Numbered from the stretch's first letter, positions 8,335 through 17,427 are shown. The stretch: 62,035 bases of DNA from Phycisphaerae bacterium (GCA_018052735.1 JAGPMT010000012.1:1-62035); one strand, 5' to 3'. Program-made: numbers and translations. The notes: generated by a model from the sequence alone, not told the origin.

Positions 8335-9614
8335 AAATACAGGCAGTCAAGGGCACACGGGATTTTTTTCCGCCGCAGATGGCAGTCCGCAACTTTATTA
8401 TCGACGGCTGGAAAGCGGCCTCCCGGCGCTGCGGTTTTGTCGAATACGACGGCCCGATTTTTGAATATCTCCAGATGTACCAAATCAAAAGCGGTCAGGA
8501 GATTGTCGAGCAGCTGTTCCATTTTGAGGATCGCGGCGGCCGCCGTCTGGCCATCCGTCCCGAGATTACGCCGACTTTGGCGCGGATGGTCAACCAGCAG
8601 ATCAATACGCTGCCGCGGCCGATCAAGTGGTTTTCTGTACCCCGTCTGTGCCGAGCCGAGCGTCCGCAGAAAGGCCGGCTTCGGGAGTTTTTCCAATGGA
8701 ATATCGATATCATCGGCGTCGAGGATGTGCTGGCCGACGCAGAGGTGATATTCTGCGCGTTGGACTATCTCCGCTCGACTGGATTAACCGCCGGCGACGT
8801 GACGGCCAAAATCTCCAGCCGCCGCCTTTTGGCGGCTTTGCTGACCAATATCGGCATTTCTGAGAAAGACCTTGATGTGCTCTATCCGATTCTTGATAAG
8901 AAGTCCAAGATTCCTTCCGAGGCCTTTGAAGAAATGCTCAAGCAGGCTGTGGATGCACCTGCTGTTATCCAGACGATTCAACGTCTGATGGAAGTGCATA
9001 CTATCGAATCGATTCCTTCTTTGGTCAGCTTGAATCAGGAGGCCCGGGCAGCGCTGGAAGAATTATCAAAGATCTTCGCTTATCTGAACCGGATGGGTGT
9101 CGGTGATTTCTGCCGTTTTGATTTGGGTATTGTGCGCGGGCTGGCGTATTACACCGGTATGGTTTTTGAAATCCATGATGCTGCCGGCCAGCTTCGAGCT
9201 ATCTGCGGGGGCGGCCGCTACGATAACCTTCTTCGTGATTTCGGCGGGCCGGAAATTACCGCAACCGGCATGGGAATGGGCGATTGTGTTCTGGAAGTGC
9301 TTCTTCGCCAAAAAGGTCTGTTAAAAGATGATACGGTCAGCATCCAGACGCTGGATTATTTTGTCGCTTGTGCAGATGCTGCCCTGTTTAACGAGGCCGT
9401 GGCTGTTGCCGCTGCTATCCGCAGCAAAGGATTTTCCTGCGATTACAGCTACAAGCCCGCTTCACTGGCTAAACAGCTCAAGCAGGCCGATGCCATGAAA
9501 GCCGCCAAATGCATTATTGTCGGTCAGGAATTGTCAAAAGAGGGCAGGCTGATTGTGCGGGATATGCTAACCGGAACGCAAGAGACCGTTTTGTGTGAAA
9601 GTTTTCTATCCTGA
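8331..9614 (+). CDS. hisS: Histidyl-tRNA synthetase
   Basis: 427 aa, full length class II synthetase that charges tRNA-His. Motif 1 region (VKGTRDFFP near the N-terminus), motif 2 with the class II Arg (WFSVPRLCRAERPQKGRLREF) and the two histidine-specific blocks (GLAYYTGMVFEI and GGGRYDNLL) are all visible. The C-terminal anticodon-binding domain spans about residues 335-427. ATGA overlap with the upstream YkgJ-like gene. A HisZ paralogue is unlikely because the catalytic blocks are complete; note that the hisG gene in this window is the long form, which does not need HisZ. Confidence 0.96.
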   Translation: MKIQAVKGTRDFFPPQMAVRNFIIDGWKAASRRCGFVEYDGPIFEYLQMYQIKSGQEIVEQLFHFEDRGGRRLAIRPEITPTLARMVNQQINTLPRPIKWFSVPRLCRAERPQKGRLREFFQWNIDIIGVEDVLADAEVIFCALDYLRSTGLTAGDVTAKISSRRLLAALLTNIGISEKDLDVLYPILDKKSKIPSEAFEEMLKQAVDAPAVIQTIQRLMEVHTIESIPSLVSLNQEARAALEELSKIFAYLNRMGVGDFCRFDLGIVRGLAYYTGMVFEIHDAAGQLRAICGGGRYDNLLRDFGGPEITATGMGMGDCVLEVLLRQKGLLKDDTVSIQTLDYFVACADAALFNEAVAVAAAIRSKGFSCDYSYKPASLAKQLKQADAMKAAKCIIVGQELSKEGRLIVRDMLTGTQETVLCESFLS

Positions 9615-9648
9615 AGCTATATCGGAATGACGTTTTTCGGGATTTAGC

Positions 9649-9677
9649 TTGACAGCAAGTCGAGTATCTGGGATTAT
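9649..9677 (+). promoter_or_regulatory. Probable promoter upstream of the rnk pair
   Basis: TTGACA (9649-9654), 17-bp spacer, GATTAT (9672-9677), about 95 bp before the first rnk-like start. The perfect -35 makes it credible; the -10 is weaker. Confidence 0.5.
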
Positions 9678-9770
9678 ATAAGCAATATTTATCGACACTA
9701 TAAGCTGTAATTGATGTAAATTCCGATTCAATGCCCCGGTTAGCGGCAGCAGCGGGAAAGGGTAGTTTTC

Positions 9771-10190
9771 ATGGCCAGGCAGCGTGCCATTTACATAACA
9801 AAGTCGGATTACGAACGACTGACGAACCTAATAAGTCAATATCAAAGCCGTCAGATGGAAGCCCCCAAACACCTCGAAGAATTGGAGGCCGAACTGAAGC
9901 GGGCGCATATTGTGTCGCCGATGAAAATTGCTCCGGACGTTATCACAATGAATTCCACGATTCGTCTCAAGGATATAGATACTGAGGAGGTCTTTGATTA
10001 TCGACTGGTTTATCCGCAGGATGCCGACCCAGAAAAGGGGTGGATTTCGGTGCTGGCCCCTATCGGAACGGCCCTGTTGGGATTCAGTGCGGGGGATGAT
10101 ATACAATGGGAAGTCCCGGCCGGGCAGCGGCATCTACATGTGCAGGAGGTGTTGTATCAGCCGGAGGCCGCAGGTGATTATACGCTTTAG
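9771..10190 (+). CDS. rnk: Rnk-like regulator (GreA/GreB C-terminal fold)
   Basis: 139 aa. Rnk proteins have a short N-terminal coiled coil and a GreA-type FKBP-like C-terminal domain and bind near the RNA polymerase secondary channel; in E. coli Rnk was named as a regulator of nucleoside diphosphate kinase. Seen: helical N-terminus (residues 10-45), then the diagnostic blocks VITMNSTIRL, YRLVYPQDADP, ISVLAPIGTALLG and VLYQPEAAGDY. AAAGGG about 9 nt before the ATG. A second, more divergent copy follows 12 bp downstream. Confidence 0.88.
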   Translation: MARQRAIYITKSDYERLTNLISQYQSRQMEAPKHLEELEAELKRAHIVSPMKIAPDVITMNSTIRLKDIDTEEVFDYRLVYPQDADPEKGWISVLAPIGTALLGFSAGDDIQWEVPAGQRHLHVQEVLYQPEAAGDYTL

Positions 10191-10202
10191 GATGGGATTC
10201 TT

Positions 10203-10667
10203 TTGAAACTGGTTCAAGGACTTTCAAGTTTTTTATCTATTCCGGCCCTGAAACGGCGACGTTTGATGAAAAATGTGCCGGAACAGAGGACCTTTTCCCA
10301 AATAGATTATTATCGCCTGCAGAATATTCTGGCTCATGAGCAAAATCCCGCCTATCGTCAGCATCTTAAGCGCATGGGCCGGCTGCGGGGTCTTCTGCTG
10401 CAGGGTTGCGTTTGTCCCTGCAAAAAAGTTGCGTCCGATTTGATAACGATGAATTCCGTATTGCGTCTTCAAACAAAGCGGGGGACTTCCTTTGATATTA
10501 CCTTAGTCTATCCTTCCAAAGCCTGCCCCAAAGATCGCAAGTATTCCGTTCTTTCAGGGATAGGGCTTTCTTTGATTGGCAAGCGGCAGGGGGACTATGC
10601 GGCAAAAGGGATGCAGGTCATCGAGATTTTATACCAGCCGGAAAGTGATGGCAAGTTTTATGTTTAA
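10203..10667 (+). CDS. Second, divergent Rnk-like protein
   Basis: 154 aa if the TTG at 10203 is used (AGGA about 9 nt upstream); an ATG at 10266 would give 133 aa, closer to the neighbour's length but without a visible ribosome-binding site. The same domain layout as the upstream gene: helical N-terminus, then LITMNSVLRLQ, ITLVYPSKACP, YSVLSGIGLSLIG and ILYQPESDGKF. It keeps the overall GreA/Rnk C-terminal fold but the central block SGIGLSLIG replaces APIGTALLG. It looks like a tandem duplication followed by divergence; whether both act at RNA polymerase is unknown. Confidence 0.78.
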   Translation: MKLVQGLSSFLSIPALKRRRLMKNVPEQRTFSQIDYYRLQNILAHEQNPAYRQHLKRMGRLRGLLLQGCVCPCKKVASDLITMNSVLRLQTKRGTSFDITLVYPSKACPKDRKYSVLSGIGLSLIGKRQGDYAAKGMQVIEILYQPESDGKFYV

Positions 10668-10722
10668 TCGGCTTCAATCCATCGGGATTTTGGAAACTTC
10701 CTGATCAACGGCTTCCAAGACT

Positions 10723-11268
10723 ATGGGTTCTGGTGCCGCCAATATCTATGAACAGGCATTTAAGTTCTGGCTTGAGGAAAACCACATCCCATTTGTCCAA
10801 ATTAACCAGACCAAACGATTGTCCGGCAGCACCATAGGGGTAAAAAACTTTGATTTTCTGCTGAATCCTGCCGCCAGCAGCCCTATTCTGGCCGAAGTGA
10901 AGGGGCGAACCTTTCACGGCAAGTCGCTGGCAGGCCTAAAAGGCCTTGACTGCTGGACTACATTGGAGGATGTGCAGGCATTGTCCCATTGGCAGCAGGT
11001 TTTTGTCTCTGAAACACAAAAGGCGCAGGCGGTATTTGTTTTTGTCTTTCAGCTCAAGCAGATTGACATTGAAACCGACGGCTGGCCGATATATGATTGC
11101 TTGGAACGTCGGTTTCTTCTGCTGGCAATATCTGTGCATGCATATCTGCGGCAAATGAAGCCCCGCAGCGGCCGGTGGAATACGGTTACTCTGCCGGCGG
11201 CGGATTTTCGCCGGCATGCCGTGCCGGCAGGTAAACTGCTGTTAACTCCCGATGATTTGGAAAGATAA
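10723..11268 (+). CDS. HYExAFE-type protein, PD-(D/E)XK nuclease-like
   Basis: 181 aa. The N-terminal motif IYEQAFKFWL fits the HYExAFE pattern that names a family I associate with planctomycetes. The middle contains an acidic residue in a hydrophobic strand (FDFLL, D44) followed by ILAEVKGR (E58, K60); this D...ExK arrangement is the active-site layout of PD-(D/E)XK nucleases, so a nuclease-type fold is a reasonable inference. No function is established to my knowledge. It lies 55 bp after the second rnk-like gene and 8 bp before bioB, so it probably shares their transcript. The start ATG has no strong ribosome-binding site. Confidence 0.72.
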   Translation: MGSGAANIYEQAFKFWLEENHIPFVQINQTKRLSGSTIGVKNFDFLLNPAASSPILAEVKGRTFHGKSLAGLKGLDCWTTLEDVQALSHWQQVFVSETQKAQAVFVFVFQLKQIDIETDGWPIYDCLERRFLLLAISVHAYLRQMKPRSGRWNTVTLPAADFRRHAVPAGKLLLTPDDLER

Positions 11269-11276
11269 AAAACAGA

Positions 11277-12254
11277 ATGAATAAAACAATACAACACTAT
11301 GCCGAATGCATTTTAGACGGACAGTTGTTGCAGCGTCCTGACATAGAGACCTTGTCGGAATTGTCTAAGGAGCATTTGGATGACCTGCTCTATTGGGCCA
11401 ACCAAATCCGCAAAGCCAATTTCGGCAATCAAGTCAGGATATGCTCTATCGTTCCGGGCAGGCTGGGCGGATGCAGTCAGGATTGCGCCTTCTGTGCCCA
11501 ATCGATTCATTATGATACCCCTGTGGACAAAACTCCCAAAACGCTCAGCGACGAGGAGATTATCGCTGCTGCAGCAGAGGCGAAACACAAAGGTGTTCCC
11601 AACTTTGGCATTGTCTATAGCGGCAGGAAGGTTAGTGATGCGGAATTGGACCGGCTGATAGAACTGACAAAACGCATCAAGTCGCAGTTGGGACTGGGTG
11701 TCTGCATGGGACTGGGCATTTTGGACGAGGCCTCTATGCAGCGGCTGGCGGCTGCGGGAGTCAGTCGGTTCAATCACAATCTCGAGACATCCCGCCGGCA
11801 TTTTAAAGATATTGTGACCACCCATTGTTATGAAGATCGCGTAAAGACCATTCAGGCTGCCTTGAAGGCAGGACTGGGTGTTTGTGCAGGGGGCATTTTC
11901 GGCATTGGCGAGACCGAGGACGATCGCATCGATATGGCTGTCGAACTTGGCCGGCTGGGAGTGGATATGGTGCCGATGAATTTTCTGCATCCGATACCCG
12001 GCACGCCGCTGGGCAATACCCCTGCGCTGCCGCCGCGTGAAATCCTGCGGATTATCGCCCTGTACCGCTTTATCCTGCCCAAGACGCACTTAAAAGTCGC
12101 CGGCGGACGGGTGCTGAATCTGCGCGATATGCAAAGCTGGATCTTTTATGCCGGCTGCACCAGCATTTTGACCGGCAACTATCTGACGACTGCCGGCCGG
12201 GCTGTGGAAGACGATTTGCGAATGCTCAAAGACCTCGGATTGGAAACGGCCTGA
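11277..12254 (+). CDS. bioB: Biotin synthase
   Basis: 325 aa, full length. BioB is a radical SAM enzyme that inserts sulfur into dethiobiotin in the last step of biotin synthesis. The radical SAM cysteine motif CxxxCxxC is present as CSQDCAFC near residues 65-72, followed by the biotin-synthase blocks YDTPV, HNLETS and the C-terminal AGGR and YAGCTSILTGNYLTT segments that hold the auxiliary [2Fe-2S] ligands. No other bio genes are in the window. GGAAAG precedes the ATG, 8 bp after the HYExAFE-type gene. Confidence 0.95.
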   Translation: MNKTIQHYAECILDGQLLQRPDIETLSELSKEHLDDLLYWANQIRKANFGNQVRICSIVPGRLGGCSQDCAFCAQSIHYDTPVDKTPKTLSDEEIIAAAAEAKHKGVPNFGIVYSGRKVSDAELDRLIELTKRIKSQLGLGVCMGLGILDEASMQRLAAAGVSRFNHNLETSRRHFKDIVTTHCYEDRVKTIQAALKAGLGVCAGGIFGIGETEDDRIDMAVELGRLGVDMVPMNFLHPIPGTPLGNTPALPPREILRIIALYRFILPKTHLKVAGGRVLNLRDMQSWIFYAGCTSILTGNYLTTAGRAVEDDLRMLKDLGLETA

Positions 12255-12288
12255 AGCCGGCGGCTCCCCGGCAGGCAGATGGAGTGAA

Positions 12289-12924
12289 ATGCGAATTATT
12301 GCAGGTTACAAAAAAGGAATGAAATTGTTTTCGCCTCGCGGGATGGATACCCGGCCGATAACCGACCGGGTTAAGGAATCCCTGTTCAATATTCTATGGA
12401 ATCGGGGACGCATTGAGAATTGTGTGGCAGCCGACCTGTTCTGCGGGACCGGTTCGATGGGCTTGGAAGCCCTCAGCCGCGGTGCAAAGTGGGTAACGTT
12501 TATCGACGGCAGCCGTGAGGTGGTGCAGATACTCAGGCAGAACATCCAGAAAACCGGCTTCGTTTCACAGTCCAAAGCTGTCTGCGCCAACATTCTCAAA
12601 GTGGGTGCTGCTCCTACTCCGGAGTTTGGATTGTATGATTTGGTTTTCTGCGACCCGCCGTATGAAATGAGCACACATTGCGGACCAGCCACCAAAATCG
12701 GCCGGCTGATGGAACTGATAGATAGGCAGGTCAATGCCGGCGGCTGGGTCATCCTGAGAACCCATTTGCGGGCACACGTAGAAGGCCGCTACGGCGGTCT
12801 TGAAAAAATCGACCAGCGTGAATGGGGCAGTATGAAAATCATCTTTTTCGAAAAAACCCCGCACGCCGGCGGCGGTCAACTCGTGCCGCTTTCTGGCCGG
12901 CAGGAGGATGCCTGCGATGTCTAA
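12289..12924 (+). CDS. rsmD: 16S rRNA (guanine-966 N2)-methyltransferase RsmD
   Basis: 211 aa. Modifies G966 of 16S rRNA within the assembled 30S particle using SAM. Seen: N-terminal MRIIAGYKKG and RPITDRVKESLFNIL (family signature), SAM-binding motif I DLFCGTGSMGLEALSRGA, and the catalytic DPPY tetrapeptide of N6/N2 amino methyltransferases. GGAG lies 5 nt before the ATG. The 3' end overlaps the cca start by 8 bp. The C-terminal tail after residue 190 is longer than in E. coli and rich in Gly. Confidence 0.9.
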   Translation: MRIIAGYKKGMKLFSPRGMDTRPITDRVKESLFNILWNRGRIENCVAADLFCGTGSMGLEALSRGAKWVTFIDGSREVVQILRQNIQKTGFVSQSKAVCANILKVGAAPTPEFGLYDLVFCDPPYEMSTHCGPATKIGRLMELIDRQVNAGGWVILRTHLRAHVEGRYGGLEKIDQREWGSMKIIFFEKTPHAGGGQLVPLSGRQEDACDV

Positions 12925-14131
12925 CCGGCAAGCAGCGTACAAAGTGGTGCGTCGGCTGCGTAAAGAGGGCTATCAGGCCTTGTTTGCCGGCGGCTGTGTG
13001 CGGGACCGCCTGCTGGGCAGACCTGCCAGTGATTATGATGTCGTTACCGATGCCGTTCCGGATGCGGTGATTAAATTATTCCGCCGGACGCTTAAAATCG
13101 GTGCCAAATTCGGAGTCGTTCTGGTGCTTATCGATGCTAAGCAGGTGGAGGTGGCTACCTTCCGCACTGAAGGCGGCTATCAGGACGGACGTCACCCCGA
13201 CTATGTCGCATTTGCATCGGCCAAAGAAGATGCTGCAAGACGTGATTTTACTGTCAACGGAATGTTTTATGACCCAATTGACAAAAAGGTGCTGGATTTT
13301 GTCAATGGTCAAAGCGACCTTCAAAAACGGATTTTGCGGACTATTGGTCAGCCGGATCATCGGTTCAGCGAGGATTATCTCCGGATGCTCCGGGCGGTGC
13401 GGCTGGCCGTCAAGCTGGACTTCAGCATTGAAACCGGCACATGGGAGGCGATTAAAAAACATGCCGGCAGCATACGAAGCATCAGTGCTGAACGGATTGC
13501 GATGGAAATCGAACAGATTCTTACGCATCCGCGGCGTGCTGTGGGGGCAAGACTGCTTGCTGAATCCGGATTGGTGTATCCAATATTCGACCAATTAACC
13601 CCGGAATCTGCCGAGTTTGGAGCGGCCGTTCTGGAGCATTTGCCCAAAGCTGTCGATTTCCCCTTAGCATTGGCATCATTTCTGGCCGGTTTGCCCGCAA
13701 AGACGGCCGCTGCTCAAGCGGCCGAACTGAAACTCAGCAGCGACAGAATCCGCCATATTCGATTTCTTTCTGAAAAGCAGGGGCTGCTTTCCGATGCTCA
13801 ACTGCCCTTATCGCAATTAAAGCTCCTGATGCACCAGCCATATTTCTGGGATTTGGCCGAGCTGGAAAAAGCGATTGCACTGGCAAAGGGTCTGTCGCTT
13901 GAGTCTCTTAAAGCCAACCGCCGGCGGGCTATGGAACTGGACCAGCGGGAAATACACCCTGCCCCGCTGCTTAATGGCCATGAATTAATGGCATTAGGCA
14001 TTGCCCCCGGACCAGCGGTGGGGCGGTTGGCCAGTGAAATGTATATTGCCCAGCTTGAAGGCCATATCAAAACTAAAGAGCAGGCCAGACAGTGGTGTCA
14101 ACAGCAGCTTGCAAAGTATTCGGCAGAGTAA
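12917..14131 (+). CDS. cca: CCA tRNA nucleotidyltransferase / poly(A) polymerase family
   Basis: 404 aa from the ATG at 12917, chosen because AGGAGG ends 9 nt before it; an ATG at 12908 touches the AGGAGG and is unlikely. Class II nucleotidyltransferase: GGCVRDRLLGRPASDYDV carries the GGxxRD loop and DxD metal ligands, then RRDFTVNGMFYDP (motif B) and the RNA-binding head (RFSEDYLRMLRAVRLAVKL). It adds or repairs the 3' CCA of tRNAs. The tRNAs in this window do not encode CCA, so such an enzyme is required. Poly(A) polymerase activity cannot be ruled out. Overlaps rsmD by 8 bp. Confidence 0.9.
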   Translation: MSNRQAAYKVVRRLRKEGYQALFAGGCVRDRLLGRPASDYDVVTDAVPDAVIKLFRRTLKIGAKFGVVLVLIDAKQVEVATFRTEGGYQDGRHPDYVAFASAKEDAARRDFTVNGMFYDPIDKKVLDFVNGQSDLQKRILRTIGQPDHRFSEDYLRMLRAVRLAVKLDFSIETGTWEAIKKHAGSIRSISAERIAMEIEQILTHPRRAVGARLLAESGLVYPIFDQLTPESAEFGAAVLEHLPKAVDFPLALASFLAGLPAKTAAAQAAELKLSSDRIRHIRFLSEKQGLLSDAQLPLSQLKLLMHQPYFWDLAELEKAIALAKGLSLESLKANRRRAMELDQREIHPAPLLNGHELMALGIAPGPAVGRLASEMYIAQLEGHIKTKEQARQWCQQQLAKYSAE

Positions 14132-14134
14132 AGA

Positions 14135-14440
14135 CTATGAATTGTCCGGTGCTTTTTGATCGGATTGCTTCCGCAGAATTTGAATCTGTTTGGTCATAGA
14201 GACCGTTTTCCAGATACCGAAAATAAAACAGAACAGTCCGGCGGCAAAGAAAAAAACACCTGTAATTACAAGATACAGGTTGTCCGGGTATAAATGCAGC
14301 AAGGTGCCGCCGACTGCCCCCAGCGCCAGTGCGGTTCGCACATAGGACAGAAATGTCCGCTCATTGGCCAGACGGGTGCGGTCAATAGCCAATTCATCCC
14401 GAAGGATAAGTTCCTGATTCGTAAAACGCTTATAGACCAT
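14135..14440 (-). CDS. DUF202 small membrane protein
   Basis: 101 aa from the ATG at 14440. The family motif is clear: ELAIDRTRLANERTFLSYVRTAL, followed by two hydrophobic segments (about residues 38-58 and 62-84) and a basic C-terminus. DUF202 (YidH-like) proteins are small inner-membrane proteins of unknown function. The open frame runs further upstream to 14605, but that part is not like the family; no strong ribosome-binding site marks either start. Convergent with cca, 3 bp apart. Confidence 0.78.
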   Translation of the reverse strand: MVYKRFTNQELILRDELAIDRTRLANERTFLSYVRTALALGAVGGTLLHLYPDNLYLVITGVFFFAAGLFCFIFGIWKTVSMTKQIQILRKQSDQKAPDNS

Positions 14441-14730
14441 CGTTTTTGCCAGTTCAAATGAACGAATCCAATATAGAAAACTGTCAACGCAGTGTAAAGC
14501 TTTTTTAAAAAAAGAGTGGCAATTTCCAAATCGGGGATGCAGTTGGGGGCGGGATCCTGTTTTGCAGGTATCAGTTCTGCATTTGCAGAGATTTGTATTG
14601 TTCACCGCGTCAATATGACGACATGTTCACTCTATTTTTTGGTACAAAATCTTTATCTGGAAAGGTTAGCATTAAATCTGCAAACAGGGCTAAACCAAAC
14701 AAAAGACACAAAATATGGAGCAAAAAAGAA
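14441..14730. other. Divergent intergenic region, no gene seen
   Basis: Between the DUF202 start and the rpsO promoter. AT-rich toward the right. No family-like frame and no RNA gene recognised. Confidence 0.5.
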
Positions 14731-14758
14731 TTGCAAACTTCCATTTGCCGGCTATAAT
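14731..14758 (+). promoter_or_regulatory. Promoter of rpsO-pnp
   Basis: TTGCAA (14731-14736), 16-bp spacer, TATAAT (14753-14758). The leader of about 74 nt contains a small hairpin (TGGGC 14795-14799 / GCCCA 14805-14809) before GAAAGGA. S15 usually represses its own mRNA by binding such a leader, so this hairpin is a candidate operator; that is inference. Confidence 0.65.
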
Positions 14759-14838
14759 GAACGGCTTGAAAAAAATGGAAAACCTATTAGAAGCTGGGCA
14801 TGTAGCCCATAAGTTGTTTGAAAGGAACGATTTAAAGT

Positions 14839-15105
14839 ATGCTGGCTAAAGAAAAGAAAGAAAAAGTTATCGCCGAATACAGAACAAAACCGGGCGATAC
14901 GGGTTCTCCGGAAGTTCAGATTGCGATTCTTACAACGCGAATTAACGAACTGACAGAACACCTCAAGACCCATATCAAAGACCACTCCTCGCGCAGGGGC
15001 CTGCTGAAAATGGTTGGGAACCGGTCTTCTCTTCTTAAATATATTAAAAACAAGGATATCAACCGGTACCGGCAAATCATTTCGCGGCTCGGCTTACGCA
15101 AATAG
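14839..15105 (+). CDS. rpsO: 30S ribosomal protein S15
   Basis: 88 aa, the standard length. S15 is a primary 16S rRNA-binding protein that starts assembly of the platform. The family signature is complete: [35 protein letters not shown] and the C-terminal [16 protein letters not shown]. It precedes pnp by 87 bp, the arrangement found in E. coli and most bacteria, where the intergenic region is a site of RNase III processing; here that gap holds only a 5-bp hairpin (GTTTG/CAAAC). Confidence 0.97.
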   Translation: MLAKEKKEKVIAEYRTKPGDTGSPEVQIAILTTRINELTEHLKTHIKDHSSRRGLLKMVGNRSSLLKYIKNKDINRYRQIISRLGLRK

Positions 15106-15192
15106 CGGCTGTTTGTTTTCAAGCAAACCTTGCCTTTCATATATTACTGGAGATAGGCAGAGGGTACGAGGAACTTTCAAAAGAAACGAAAA

Positions 15193-17301
15193 GTGGATAT
15201 GTTTACTATACATAAGTCAGAAAAGGAGATAGGGGGAAAACTTCTGTCTCTGGAAACAGGTCGGGTTGCGCGCCAAGCTCACGGCGCGGTGATTGCTCAA
15301 ATGGGCCAGACAATGGTTTTGGCAACAGCTGTTGCTGCCCAGCCCCCTTCAGAAGAGATTGATTATTTCCCCCTTAGTGTTGACTATCGAGAAAAATACA
15401 GTGCGGCGGGGAAATTTCCGGGAGGATTTATCAAGCGTGAAGGGCGTCCGTCGACCAAAGAAATTTTAACTGCCCGGATGATTGACCGGCCTATTCGCCC
15501 TCTTTTTCCGGATGGCTATTTCAACGAGGTGCAGATTCTTGTCAGCGTCATCAGCGCCGATCAGGACTATGACCCGGATGTGCTGGGGATGGTGGCGGCC
15601 AGTGCAGCGCTGTCTATCAGCAAGATTCCGTTTCAGGGGCCGCTGGGCGCCTGCCGGATCAGCCGGGTGGATGGAAAATTTGTGATTTTTCCAACCTACA
15701 AAGAGCGCGACAGAAGCGATTTGAATCTGGTACTGGGCGGGCATCGCCAAGCCATCAATATGATTGAGGTGGATGCCAAAGAAGCGCCGGAAGAGGCGGT
15801 GGGGCAGGCTGTGCAGGAGGCCCATGAGGCGGTATTGGCGGTTTGCGATTTGATTGACGACCTGACGGCCAAATGCGGGCAGGAAAAGGAGTTCTCCTTA
15901 TTTGAACTGGATGCAGCCCTGATGGCACAGTTGGAAAAGGAAACGGCAGAGCCGTTTTATCAGGCCTACCAGATTCAGCGCAAGCAGCAGCGCTGTGCCG
16001 CGATCGATCAGATTATTGAGCAGGCGGCCGCCAAGTATGTGGAGGCCGACCCGCCGGCCTGTACGCGTGTGCAGCTGACGCGGATGTTTGAAGAAATACA
16101 GCGCAAGGTGGTCCGCAAGCTGCTGCTGGAGGGCAAACGCCCCGATGGGCGCGGCTATGATGAAATTCGTCCTATCGACTGTCAAGTTGGTGTGCTGCCG
16201 CGTTCGCATGGGTCAGCGCTGTTTACACGCGGCGAGACGCAGGCACTGGTTTCCTGCACGCTGGGAACCGGCCGCGATGAGCAGATGGTCGACGGGCTTT
16301 TGGCCGAATACGGCCAGCGCTTTATGCTTCACTATAACTTCCCCCCGTTTTCCGTCGGCGAGGTCAAGCCCATTCGCGGCCCGGGGCGCCGGGAAATTGG
16401 GCATGGTGCATTGGCCGAGAAAGCCCTTGAGCAGGCAGCCCCTTCCGAAGAGGAGTTTCCCTATACCATCAAGCTGGTCTCGGACATTATGGAGTCCAAC
16501 GGCTCCAGTTCCATGGCTTCGGTATGCGGCGGTTCGCTGGCGCTGATGGATGCCGGCGTGCCGGTCAAAAGCGCCGTGGCGGGAATTTCCATCGGTTTGG
16601 TCAGCGACGGCAGCCGCTATGAGCTGCTGACGGATATTGTCGGCGACGAAGACCATTTCGGGGATATGGATTTCAAAGTGGCCGGCACACACAAAGGCAT
16701 CACGGCCATTCAGCTGGATATCAAGGCCAAGGGCTTGGCCCATTCCATCATGATGGAAGCTCTGGAGCGGGCGCGGAAAGCCCGTCTGAAAATACTGGAC
16801 ATCATGGCCCAAACGCTGGCACAGCCGCGTCCGCAGCTGAGCGAATATGCGCCCAAGATTGTAACAATAAAGGTTGATCCGGAATACATCGGCAAGGTGA
16901 TTGGCCCGTCGGGCAAGACCGTTCGCAGCATCCAAGACCAGACCGGTTCGCTGATTGAAATCGAAGAAGACGGAACCATCAGCATCAGCTGTGTCGGCGG
17001 CAACGGCCACCTGCTGGCCCGGGATATGATTGAAGCCATGACCACGCCTCCGCAGGTCGGCCGCATCTACCGGAATGCCCGCGTCGTGTCGGTCAAGGAG
17101 TTCGGTGCATTTGTGGAGATCTCCCCCGGCATCGAAGGGCTTTGCCATATCAGCGAGTTCAGCAAGGAATATGTCAAGAATATCGAAAGTGTCTGCAAAG
17201 TCGGCGACATTATTCCCGTGAAGCTGATTATGATTGATGAGCAGGGACGCTTTAAGCTAAGCCGGAAGGCGGCTCTGGAAGAACTGCAGAAAAAAGCGTA
17301 A
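15193..17301 (+). CDS. pnp: Polyribonucleotide nucleotidyltransferase (PNPase)
   Basis: 702 aa counting from the GTG at 15193; an ATG two codons later (15199) gives 700 aa and is equally plausible. PNPase degrades RNA 3' to 5' phosphorolytically, in the cytoplasm, often in the degradosome. Domains in order: first RNase PH domain (about 10-215), linker helices, second RNase PH domain (about 310-545) with the active-site blocks FTRGETQAL and SDIMESNGSSSMASVCGGSLA, KH domain (VDPEYIGKVIGPSGKTVRSI) and S1 domain (GAFVEISPGIEGLCHISE). All catalytic blocks are intact. Co-transcribed with rpsO. Confidence 0.97.
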   Translation: MDMFTIHKSEKEIGGKLLSLETGRVARQAHGAVIAQMGQTMVLATAVAAQPPSEEIDYFPLSVDYREKYSAAGKFPGGFIKREGRPSTKEILTARMIDRPIRPLFPDGYFNEVQILVSVISADQDYDPDVLGMVAASAALSISKIPFQGPLGACRISRVDGKFVIFPTYKERDRSDLNLVLGGHRQAINMIEVDAKEAPEEAVGQAVQEAHEAVLAVCDLIDDLTAKCGQEKEFSLFELDAALMAQLEKETAEPFYQAYQIQRKQQRCAAIDQIIEQAAAKYVEADPPACTRVQLTRMFEEIQRKVVRKLLLEGKRPDGRGYDEIRPIDCQVGVLPRSHGSALFTRGETQALVSCTLGTGRDEQMVDGLLAEYGQRFMLHYNFPPFSVGEVKPIRGPGRREIGHGALAEKALEQAAPSEEEFPYTIKLVSDIMESNGSSSMASVCGGSLALMDAGVPVKSAVAGISIGLVSDGSRYELLTDIVGDEDHFGDMDFKVAGTHKGITAIQLDIKAKGLAHSIMMEALERARKARLKILDIMAQTLAQPRPQLSEYAPKIVTIKVDPEYIGKVIGPSGKTVRSIQDQTGSLIEIEEDGTISISCVGGNGHLLARDMIEAMTTPPQVGRIYRNARVVSVKEFGAFVEISPGIEGLCHISEFSKEYVKNIESVCKVGDIIPVKLIMIDEQGRFKLSRKAALEELQKKA

Positions 17302-17381
17302 TCAGCAGCACCAAGCCGGCTGGTGAGGAGTTTTTCGGCTGACGCAAGAATTGTTCGGTGAGACAGTATTTATACAAAGGG

Positions 17382-17414
17382 TTTTGAAGCAGCCTTGGTT
17401 GGGATGCTTCAAAA
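17382..17414 (+). promoter_or_regulatory. Perfect 10-bp hairpin in the 5' leader of the cold-shock gene
   Basis: TTTTGAAGCA (17382-17391) pairs perfectly with TGCTTCAAAA (17405-17414), 13-nt loop. The hairpin ends 2 nt before GGAG (17417-17420), the ribosome-binding site of the cold-shock gene at 17428. Position suggests control of translation or mRNA stability by temperature; that is inference. Confidence 0.55.
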
Positions 17415-17427
17415 TTGGAGATGGAAG

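Noticed and set aside
16213-17148. 311-codon frame opposite pnp
   Set aside because: Antisense shadow of a fully conserved gene, with no start signal or family match.
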